From NCBI GenBank assembly GCA_023409265.1, contig JAEYHZ010000039.1, forward strand, positions 62,001 through 126,000: a stretch of 64,000 bases of DNA. Direction: 5' to 3'. Of this stretch, positions 26,025 through 33,278 are shown piece by piece. The first letter of the stretch is position 1; each line of letters starts with the position of its first letter. This stretch comes from Bacillota bacterium. Its GTDB lineage: Bacteria > Bacillota > Clostridia > Acetivibrionales > DSM-1351. Below the pieces are notes generated by a model that worked only from the letters and a program-made list of their open reading frames with translations, ran no database searches and was not told the DNA's origin. Position numbers and translations under genes: made by a program.

Positions 26025-26059
26025 CTATGGGCATTGGGCACTCCACTGATTACCCATAG
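26025..26059 (-). promoter_or_regulatory. Hairpin between lacI-type regulator and binding-protein gene
   Basis: CTATGGG (26025-26031) and CCCATAG (26053-26059) are perfect 7-base arms, extended by partial pairing. It lies in the 100-base gap before the binding-protein start and could be an attenuator, an operator, or a partial terminator adjusting regulator against transporter expression. Confidence 0.4.
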
Positions 26060-26075
26060 ATATTACCGTATTAAT

Positions 26076-27071
26076 TTATATCTGCTTCGTACTTTCTCTT
26101 TCGATCAGTTTTGTTGCAACCAGCATTTTTACCGTTTCCTCTGAAGGATTGTTAATCTTGTCATCCAGCAGTTTTACTGCAAGTTCACCCATTCTCTCCT
26201 TGTACACTCTTATAGTTGTCAACGGCTTATCCATCATGGTACAGAAGGGTATATCATCAAACCCGATAACCGATATCTGGTCCGGTATTTTTATTCCTTG
26301 TGCCTTTAATGCTTTTGCAGCACCAATTGCTATTGTGTCGTTTGCTCCTACAAAAGCTGTGGGCAAATCACCGGATATCTGTTTCAAGTGCTTTGCCATA
26401 TCCTGATAGGCTCCGTCTAGATTCGGTTCAACACGTAGTATCATTTGATTTTTATCCAGGCCGAACTCTTCCATGCTCTTTAAAAAAGCCTCTGTCCGTT
26501 GGTCAAAATTTGTAAACCTTATTAAACTGTCCAGATAACCTATTTTTTTATGACCTAAAGAAACCAAATAACTAACGGCTTTGTAAATTCCATCAAAATT
26601 ATCCATAACTACCGAATCGATATCATGCTTTTGAAACATATTGTCAACTGCTACTATAGGTACAGATATATCTTTTAAAAGGGAAATATCTTCTGACTTT
26701 GCCTCTGTTCCCAAGAAAACTATTCCTGCATATTCTTCATAATCAATAGCTTTTATTTCCGACTGAAAATCAGTTTCCATAATATTTTTAATTATGAGAG
26801 TATATCCTAAATTACGGGAAGCATATTCTATGGAATCTATTACTCTGGCGATAAAATCACCGTTCTGTTCAACTGCAGCACCGCTACCGATATACTTGAT
26901 AAACAGTATATTCTTTTTGGGAGTGCTTGTTTTTTTGCTGTAGCCGTACTGGCTTGCTATTTCAAGAATTTTATTACGGGTTTCCTCACTCACTCCAGCT
27001 CTATTGTTAAGTGCTAAAGATACAGTGGCTTGAGATACCTTTGCCAACCTTGAAATTTCTTTAATGTTCAT
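26076..27071 (-). CDS. LacI-family transcriptional regulator of the microcompartment operon
   Basis: About 331 residues. Residues 1-50 hold the LacI helix-turn-helix (IKEISRLAKVSQATVSLALN) and hinge; the rest is a sugar-binding-protein-like effector domain (VAVDNMFQKHDIDSVVMDN, AFVGANDTIAIGAAKAL, SVIGFDDIPFCTMMDKPLTT). It is upstream of and co-oriented with the importer and metabolosome genes, so it is the obvious candidate for their sugar-responsive repressor and may autoregulate. I start at the ATG at 27071, with GGGTGG five bases upstream; the open frame extends three codons to a GTG. Confidence 0.9.
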   Translation of the reverse strand: MNIKEISRLAKVSQATVSLALNNRAGVSEETRNKILEIASQYGYSKKTSTPKKNILFIKYIGSGAAVEQNGDFIARVIDSIEYASRNLGYTLIIKNIMETDFQSEIKAIDYEEYAGIVFLGTEAKSEDISLLKDISVPIVAVDNMFQKHDIDSVVMDNFDGIYKAVSYLVSLGHKKIGYLDSLIRFTNFDQRTEAFLKSMEEFGLDKNQMILRVEPNLDGAYQDMAKHLKQISGDLPTAFVGANDTIAIGAAKALKAQGIKIPDQISVIGFDDIPFCTMMDKPLTTIRVYKERMGELAVKLLDDKINNPSEETVKMLVATKLIERESTKQI

Positions 27072-27218
27072 ATTGACCACCCATCGTTTTAAAATTTTAT
27101 GTAAACTTTGCCAGGAATTTTAGAAAATTTAAACTGTTTAGTAAAAAAAATGAATTATTTTTAAATGTTTAATTATTTATTTTAAAATTTTGCTATCGAA
27201 TTCGTTTACTTTAATTGA

Positions 27219-27247
27219 AGTATAACATAGCATTTTTAAAACTACAA
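27219..27247 (-). promoter_or_regulatory. Sigma-A-type promoter for the regulator/importer/BMC unit
   Basis: On the minus strand TTGTAG (27247-27242), a 17-base spacer and TATACT (27224-27219) form a good housekeeping promoter about 150 bases before the LacI-type gene. Just downstream is a CGAATTCG palindrome (about 27197-27204), a possible operator. Confidence 0.6.
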
Positions 27248-27363
27248 TAGTTTTTTTAGATATTTTTTTAATTATTTTGTCTAAATTCTATATATTTTTT
27301 GTATTTTTATTGAGCTTTTTATTTGTTTTGCACATTTTATTACTGAAATGCTCGTTTTAATGT

Positions 27364-27423
27364 TTTAAACTTTTATTTAAACTTTATTTAAACTTTTAGT
27401 AAAATTTTAAATAAAGTTTAAAT
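27364..27423. repeat. AT-only tandem and inverted repeat upstream of the BMC promoter
   Basis: Three copies of TTTAAACTTT(T)A run in tandem. The second and third lie in a perfect 18-base inverted repeat: ATTTAAACTTTATTTAAA at 27375-27392 against its complement at 27406-27423. It could be a regulator site or just a DNA-bending tract. The rest of the gap from 27072 to 27600 is extremely AT-rich, with no gene seen. Confidence 0.6.
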
Positions 27424-27602
27424 AGATAAATTATCATTATAATTTGTAAGGATAAATAGTGTATTTTCGAAAGAAATGTTAAATTTGATTTGAAATGCAG
27501 ATATGCTTTTATGATAATTGTACCTTGAAAATCCCATGACATGTCAAAGCAGAAGGGATTGAATCCAGTTCAGAACGAGATTTTCACCCGACTTCAGGAT
27601 AT

Positions 27603-27642
27603 AAAAAAATACCGTTTGAACCCGGTGAGGCCTTGGCGGTAT
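27603..27642 (-). terminator. Terminator of the chemosensory operon
   Basis: On the minus strand ATACCG pairs with CGGTAT, with a GC-rich interior and then T7. It lies about 85 bases after the HD-GYP gene stop. The interior shares a 17-base core with a hairpin at 36.58 kb. Confidence 0.7.
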
Positions 27643-27726
27643 AGTATATTTTATAATATCAGTTACTTGTCAATATTCTTGAATAAATCCTTTTAATTAC
27701 TTTCACAAAGGCTTCATAAGCTCATT

Positions 27727-28371
27727 CTATATGCAGGAGCTGCTTTTGCCATTATTTTCATCCATAATTATTTTAATAAAAAGACTTGTAATCTCCGGAT
27801 CAAACTGAGTACCAGCGTTTCTTTCAATCTCAAGGATTGCTTCTTCTCTATTCATAGCTTTGCGGTAAACACGATCGTTTGTCATTGCGTCGAAGGCGTC
27901 TGCTACTGCAAGAATACGGCATTGAAGGGGAATTTCTTCTCCCTTCAGTCCACGCGGATAACCATTACCGTCCCAGTGTTCATGATGAGAAAGGATTAAA
28001 TCAGCAACCCTTGCAAGTCCAGGTATTGTCTGAACAATCCGGCAGCCAAGCTCAGTATGAAGTTTCATTTCCTCCCACTCTACTGAGGTGAGAGAGCCTG
28101 GCTTCTGAAGGATATTCGGATTGATGCAGAGCTTTCCAATATCATGCAATAAGGTGAGTAAAGAAAGCTCGTTCATCTCTTTTGACGAAAGCTGGAGCTC
28201 TTTCCCTATGGAATAGCAGTAATTCTCCATTCTTTTCGAGTGCTCCCCGGTCTCGCTGCTCTTTTCATAAAGCATTGAAAGCAGTGTATTAGTGATATCG
28301 ATTTGGTAGCTATTGCTGTCCAGAAGCCTTTGATAAATGTCTGTTATATTACGATTAAAGTTGTTGTCCAT
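27727..28371 (-). CDS. HD-GYP domain protein, likely cyclic-di-GMP phosphodiesterase
   Basis: 214 residues, essentially a stand-alone HD-GYP domain: LLHDIGKLCINPNILQKPG, LILSHHEHWDGNGYPRGLKG and ILAVADAFDAMTNDRVYRKAM. The HD pair, additional His ligands and GYP motif are intact, so hydrolysis of c-di-GMP is expected. It follows cheB by about 100 bases and is the last gene of the MCP-cheW-cheR-cheB unit, which suggests that the pathway adjusts c-di-GMP level. GGAGAATGGAGAG precedes the ATG. Confidence 0.88.
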   Translation of the reverse strand: MDNNFNRNITDIYQRLLDSNSYQIDITNTLLSMLYEKSSETGEHSKRMENYCYSIGKELQLSSKEMNELSLLTLLHDIGKLCINPNILQKPGSLTSVEWEEMKLHTELGCRIVQTIPGLARVADLILSHHEHWDGNGYPRGLKGEEIPLQCRILAVADAFDAMTNDRVYRKAMNREEAILEIERNAGTQFDPEITSLFIKIIMDENNGKSSSCI

Positions 28372-28470
28372 CTCTCCATTCTCCTTTCCTCAGCCTTTTC
28401 TGGAATCCACCCCACCATACATTTACATCAAAACTCTTCCTTCCTATTCCTGCAACCAACTCCATCATAA

Positions 28471-29499
28471 TCACCTGCCGATCAGGTCAAGCAACACCTG
28501 GGGTATGTTTCCCAATGCTGCCTGTATTTCTACAGCTCCTAAATCAAAGGCTACCTTCGGCATTCCGTAAACAATTGACGACACCTCATCCTGGCCGATA
28601 GTTCTGTTGCCTTTACATCTCATAGCAAGAAGCCCTTTTGCTCCGTCATATCCCATGCCTGTCAGTAAAATCCCTACGGCAATTCCGCATGCTTCCCTTG
28701 CTACCGACTCAAACAGGACGTCCACTGACGGGCAGTGTCCGTTGACTTTGTCACCATGAAAGCACTCTACCTGATATCTTCTTCCGACCTTTTTTATCCT
28801 CATGTGCCTGTCTCCCGGGGCAATGAGCACCGTGCCCTGATCTACATAATCACCTGTCTCGGCCTCTTTGACCTGCAGAGAGGTTTGGGTGTTCAATCTT
28901 TCAGCAAACATCCTTGAAAAAACAGGTGGAATATGCTGTGTAATCACAATTCCCGGAATGGTAGGCGACAGGGAACGGAGTATGCTGTGAATAGCTTCGG
29001 TACCCCCTGTGGAGGCACCAATAGCAATAATATTGTCAGAGCCATGCACCATATTGCCAGGCACTTTTATTGCGGCATTTTCCTTTCTGAGCGACGCAAG
29101 CTTGACTGTTGAAGCTGTCATTATTTTTTGAATCAAATCAAAGATGAATTCTTCTACCGATTTGGGTGATTGTACAACGGGTTTTACAACAAAATCAATT
29201 GCCCCCGCCTCCATTGCTTCAAAAACTATATTGCTGACTGCACTGACCATAACGATAGGAACAGGATATTGGGGCAATAACCTGCGAACAAATTCAATTC
29301 CATTCATCCTGGGCATTTCCACATCACAGGTGATCACATCAGGGTGAAACTTAAGAATTTTATCTCTGGCATCAAACGGGTCTCCGGCTAAAGCTACGAC
29401 CTCTATAAAAGGAACAGATGAAATCCCCCTTCTTATTACTTCGCGGAACATCATGCTGTCATCAACAATCAATACCCTAATCTTTTTCCGGTTCTCCAT
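28471..29499 (-). CDS. cheB: Chemotaxis response regulator protein-glutamate methylesterase CheB
   Basis: About 342 residues. Receiver domain with VLIVDDSMMFREVIRRG and phosphoacceptor Asp59 (ITCDVEMPRMNG), a linker, then the CheB methylesterase domain with IGASTGGTEAI (catalytic Ser), VITQHIPPVFSRMFAERLN (His) and LLTGMGYDGAKGLLAM (Asp). It removes methyl groups from chemoreceptors during adaptation. The ATG at 29499 has AAAGGAG nine bases upstream. It follows cheR by six bases. Confidence 0.95.
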   Translation of the reverse strand: MENRKKIRVLIVDDSMMFREVIRRGISSVPFIEVVALAGDPFDARDKILKFHPDVITCDVEMPRMNGIEFVRRLLPQYPVPIVMVSAVSNIVFEAMEAGAIDFVVKPVVQSPKSVEEFIFDLIQKIMTASTVKLASLRKENAAIKVPGNMVHGSDNIIAIGASTGGTEAIHSILRSLSPTIPGIVITQHIPPVFSRMFAERLNTQTSLQVKEAETGDYVDQGTVLIAPGDRHMRIKKVGRRYQVECFHGDKVNGHCPSVDVLFESVAREACGIAVGILLTGMGYDGAKGLLAMRCKGNRTIGQDEVSSIVYGMPKVAFDLGAVEIQAALGNIPQVLLDLIGR

Positions 29500-29505
29500 A
29501 TACAC

Positions 29506-30321
29506 CTACTCCTTTCTATAGACAGCCGGCATAATGTATTTATAACGGGTGAACTCACGGTCTAGGGACTCGGAATGCCCTATAAACAAGTAACCACCAT
29601 ATTCAGTTAAGTCATACAGTTTTTCAGTCAATTCATTTTTAGTCTTATTGTCGAAATAAATCATTACATTCCTGCAAAAAATCACATGGAATTTCCGTTT
29701 AAATGGGAAAATTGAATCCTTAAAATTAAGCTTTCGATATATCACTTCATTCCTGATCTTATCAGCCAGGATGCAATTCTCAGCGTCAATCTCTTTAAAG
29801 TAATTCAGTTTCCAGGATGCCGGCAAAGCTGAAATCCTCTCTTTGCTGTACGCACCCTTTTTTGCAGTTTCAAGTACATTATTTGATATATCGGTGGCTA
29901 ATATTTTTGTATCCCACCACATTTTTTCCTTCCCGAAAAATTCATCGATAATCATCGCCAGAGTATAAGGTTCTTCCCCAGAGGAGCAAGCCGCGCTCCA
30001 TATCCGCAAATCCTTGTCTTTAACAATTTTCGATAGATATGGAAGTATTTTATCCCTGAAATAATAGAAGTGGTCTGCCTCCCTCATGAAGTAGGTGTGG
30101 TTGGTGGTAATTTTATCCAGCAGGGTAACAACGGCCTGTCCTGTTCTGTCAGATACCACATAGTTCATATACTCGGATAAACTTTTAAAATTCTTGCTCA
30201 GAATTACATTGTTAAGCCTCCCGGCCACCAATGACTGCTTTTCCTCCGTCAAATTGATACCATAGTTGGTTATAATGTATTCGGCAAATTGCTTGAACTC
30301 TTTTTCTGTAATGCTAACCAT
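29506..30321 (-). CDS. cheR: Chemotaxis protein methyltransferase CheR
   Basis: About 271 residues. An N-terminal all-alpha domain, then a SAM-binding methyltransferase domain: IWSAACSSGEEPYTLAMII is the SAM motif, ATDISNNVLETAKKGAYS and VIFCRNVMIYFDN are standard CheR motifs. It methylates glutamates on the receptor encoded two genes upstream. I start at MVSITEKEFKQFAEYI (30321), after GGTGAG; an upstream in-frame extension adds 13 residues. Confidence 0.95.
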   Translation of the reverse strand: MVSITEKEFKQFAEYIITNYGINLTEEKQSLVAGRLNNVILSKNFKSLSEYMNYVVSDRTGQAVVTLLDKITTNHTYFMREADHFYYFRDKILPYLSKIVKDKDLRIWSAACSSGEEPYTLAMIIDEFFGKEKMWWDTKILATDISNNVLETAKKGAYSKERISALPASWKLNYFKEIDAENCILADKIRNEVIYRKLNFKDSIFPFKRKFHVIFCRNVMIYFDNKTKNELTEKLYDLTEYGGYLFIGHSESLDREFTRYKYIMPAVYRKE

Positions 30322-30434
30322 ATTCTCACCAGCCTTTAAAAAAAGGAGAAAGAGAGTCACCCGGCTCCCTTTCCTTGAAGGTACGATACCTCGGAAACAC
30401 TATCCACTCTTACTCCCAAAGAGAGGTGTCTATT

Positions 30435-30905
30435 TTATACGTCTACATCATTGAGTAATTTATGACAATCAAGGATTAGCTTTATTTCGTTTCCAACCTT
30501 ACCAATGCCTTTAATGTACCTGTTTCCGGTTTTATTAGCCTCCGGCGGATCCACAATCTCTTCTTCCGGTATGGAAAGCATTTCTGAAACGCTATCAACG
30601 ATTAATCCAACATTGGCGTCGTCAATGTCAATTACTATTACACAGGTCCTGTCGTTATACTCCCTAAACGGCTTTTTAAATCTAAGTCTTACATCCATAA
30701 CAGGGATAATTTTTCCTCTCAGATTAATAATTCCCCTAATATATTCCGGTAGTTCCGGCACCTCAGTCATAGGTTGAATACCAATAATCTCGATGACATA
30801 TCGGACTTCTATCCCATACGTCTCGCTTCCCATGGAAAAGGTAAGAAACTTTCCTTTCTGTGTATCTTCTTGCTCCATTAATTCCTCAATATTTATCTGT
30901 GCCAT
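30435..30905 (-). CDS. cheW: Chemotaxis adaptor CheW
   Basis: About 156 residues forming one CheW domain: FSMGSETYGIEVRYVIEII, LPEYIRGIINLRGKIIPVMDVRLRF and VIDIDDANVGLIVDSVSEML. It couples receptors to CheA. No cheA is present here, so this operon must feed into kinases encoded elsewhere, or the receptor acts with a remote CheA. The start at 30905 (MAQINIEELM) has AAGGAG seven bases upstream; the frame is open 20 codons further. Confidence 0.95.
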   Translation of the reverse strand: MAQINIEELMEQEDTQKGKFLTFSMGSETYGIEVRYVIEIIGIQPMTEVPELPEYIRGIINLRGKIIPVMDVRLRFKKPFREYNDRTCVIVIDIDDANVGLIVDSVSEMLSIPEEEIVDPPEANKTGNRYIKGIGKVGNEIKLILDCHKLLNDVDV

Positions 30906-31004
30906 TCCAATACTCCTTTCCTGTAAGGAAGAAAGAGAGTCCCTCGACTCTCTTTCAAGCCTCATATATATTAAACGGTCCTTATTTCTATCTAAGTTCC
31001 ATTA

Positions 31005-32855
31005 TCAATACTTTCCGAACTCTCTGTCACTCAAGGCTATTTTTCTTGTATCGGTGAATGCCGCCTCGGTATGAGCCTCTGTAGCCACACCTTCATCGTA
31101 CTTTTTGTTCTTGTTCATGTTTTCAAGCATTCGCAAAACCTCAGGATTAATGTCCTCCAATCCTCTATCAAAAGAATACTTGACTTCTTTTTTTAGTTTG
31201 AATCTGCCCACCTGCTCTTTCAGGAGTTCTGCCTGGCTTGCCAATTCCTCACTGGCAGCCGCACCTTCCTCGGAAGTTGCCGAGTTGGTCTGAACTACCT
31301 GTGATATCTGCATCACTCCCTGATTGATCTGTGCAATACCAGTCGCCTGTTCATTGGAAGATACAGCAATGTTATTTACCAAACTTGCTACTTTCTCAAC
31401 ACCCTCAACAATAATGGTAAGTGCACCAGCCGTTTCATTAGCAATTTTAGCTCCGCCTTCCGACTTTCTAATGGAGCTCTCTATCATATCCGTAGTTTCT
31501 TTCGCTGCATTCGCCGAGCGCTCCGCCAGTATTCTCACTTCTTCTGCAACGACTGCAAAGCCCTTCCCGTGCTGTCCCGCTCTTGCTGCTTCAATAGCTG
31601 CATTAAGAGCCAACATGTTCGTCTGGGATGCGATTTCATCAATAACCTTAATGATCTTGGATATATTAGAAGAAGAATCATTGATATCCTGCATTGCTTT
31701 TAACATTTCCTTCATTTGTTCATTACCTTGTTCAGCATATGTCTTGGCAGTTTCAGCCAATCCATTCGCCTTATTTGCATTTTCAGCATTATGTTTTGTT
31801 TGAGCGGATATTTCTTCAATGGAAGCAGTAAGCTGTTCTATCGAACTGGCTTGCTCTGTTGCACCCTCGGAAAGAGAAATACTGGAGTCAGAAATCTGTT
31901 TAGCACCTGATGCAACCTGTTCTGCTGCTGCAGTAATGCTGGATAACACTTCATTATTATTTTGCACCAGCTCATAAAGCTTCTTACCAAGCAGGTCATT
32001 TTCAGACTTTATGGTGACGTCAACAGTCATATCACCGGCAGCTATTTTTTCAGCAGTGAGGGCCTGGCTTCGGATATTTTCTATCATATGGCTAAATGCT
32101 TCCATCAGATTACCGATTTCGTCCCTGGTGGTAGCCTCAACATTTACATTTACATCACCCAGAGCAAGTTTATCAGCTGCTTCAGCCAGCTTTTTCATCG
32201 GCTTGCTTATGATACCGGATATGAAGATACCAAGTACGACTGAAACGCTCATACCGATTATTACTATTATAATCATTATTACTGTAGCTGATTTTGCTGT
32301 AGCTATGTTGGTCTCTGAGGCTTCAGCAGACAATTCTACTTTAAGGCTTACTAATTCAGCTATAGATTTTGTAATCACACTATTTATATCAACTCCCTCG
32401 GTAAATACTATATCTTGCGCTTGCTCATTTTTGTTTGCAAGAGCAAGCTTAATTACCTTGTCCTTATATGTAACGAATTCATTAGTCATTAATTTATAAA
32501 GATTCTCATACTCCTTTATAACTCTTGGGTCTTTAATTAATTTTTTAAATTCTTTTAAGTTTTCTATTACAATTTCATAATTGTTGTTTAAGTTTTTAAC
32601 GTTTTCATTCATAGCTTCTTCATCCACAAGAATAGTAAGATCTCTTAAATTGATCCGCGTCATCTGGTAGTTCTGAGCGATTGGAACCAATTGACTAAGA
32701 TTCACAGTATGCCTTTCATACATGTCTTTACCCAGGTTGTTTATCTTGTTTATTTCAAAAATGCCGACTCCCCCTACTACGCCTGCGATAACAGCTACTA
32801 CAATGAAACTTATTATCATCTTTGCAGAAACCTTTAAATTATAAAACCATTTCAT
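31005..32855 (-). CDS. Methyl-accepting chemotaxis protein with 4HB sensor
   Basis: 616 residues. TM1 about 11-31, a four-helix-bundle ligand domain of about 155 residues, TM2 about 190-212, HAMP (SKPMKKLAEAADKLALGD), then a long coiled-coil signalling domain whose hairpin tip is IDEIASQTNMLALNAAIEAARAG and GFAVVAEEVRILAERS. The domain order is standard. It is the first gene of the MCP-cheW-cheR-cheB-HD-GYP unit. TTAGGAGGTTAATC precedes the ATG. The ligand is unknown. The upstream gap to 33196 holds its promoter region; I see only a weak sigma-D-like TAAA...GCGATGCG match near 32895-32922. Confidence 0.95.
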   Translation of the reverse strand: MKWFYNLKVSAKMIISFIVVAVIAGVVGGVGIFEINKINNLGKDMYERHTVNLSQLVPIAQNYQMTRINLRDLTILVDEEAMNENVKNLNNNYEIVIENLKEFKKLIKDPRVIKEYENLYKLMTNEFVTYKDKVIKLALANKNEQAQDIVFTEGVDINSVITKSIAELVSLKVELSAEASETNIATAKSATVIMIIIVIIGMSVSVVLGIFISGIISKPMKKLAEAADKLALGDVNVNVEATTRDEIGNLMEAFSHMIENIRSQALTAEKIAAGDMTVDVTIKSENDLLGKKLYELVQNNNEVLSSITAAAEQVASGAKQISDSSISLSEGATEQASSIEQLTASIEEISAQTKHNAENANKANGLAETAKTYAEQGNEQMKEMLKAMQDINDSSSNISKIIKVIDEIASQTNMLALNAAIEAARAGQHGKGFAVVAEEVRILAERSANAAKETTDMIESSIRKSEGGAKIANETAGALTIIVEGVEKVASLVNNIAVSSNEQATGIAQINQGVMQISQVVQTNSATSEEGAAASEELASQAELLKEQVGRFKLKKEVKYSFDRGLEDINPEVLRMLENMNKNKKYDEGVATEAHTEAAFTDTRKIALSDREFGKY

Positions 32856-33196
32856 CTGATTAACCTCCTAAATTTTGTTCAAAAAAATTAACCCGCATCG
32901 CTAAAATACTTAATCTCTTTATGTTTTTACCTAAAAAAATCCCTCCATTACTATTAAAAGCTTATTCCATATGGCTCATACGGCTAAAAAACGGAACAGT
33001 TTTAAAACCACTTTCATTGAGTTATTAACATATCTGCTCCCATCTAACGCTCCTTTCCTGTAATGAAAATTAAGTTCAGGCCTTTATATTCAATAATCCA
33101 CCGTATTGAGAATAAGACTCCCACCGCCAGCTTCAGGCAGAGTACACCCTGCAAACCCATCTATCCTGTATGTTTTAAAAATATTGTCCAGTAATA

Positions 33197-33240
33197 AAAA
33201 AATAATCTGCTGTATAAAAGAATACAGCAGATTATTTTTT
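33197..33240 (-). terminator. Strong terminator of the LuxR/MalT-type regulator gene
   Basis: A near-perfect 19-base stem (AATAATCTGCTGTAT and complement) with a six-base loop is flanked by A- and T-runs on both sides, so it can act in either direction. It is about 40 bases past the regulator stop. Confidence 0.92.
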
Positions 33241-33278
33241 TATTCATACTCAATCATGTAGTATTTTGCAGTCTTTTG

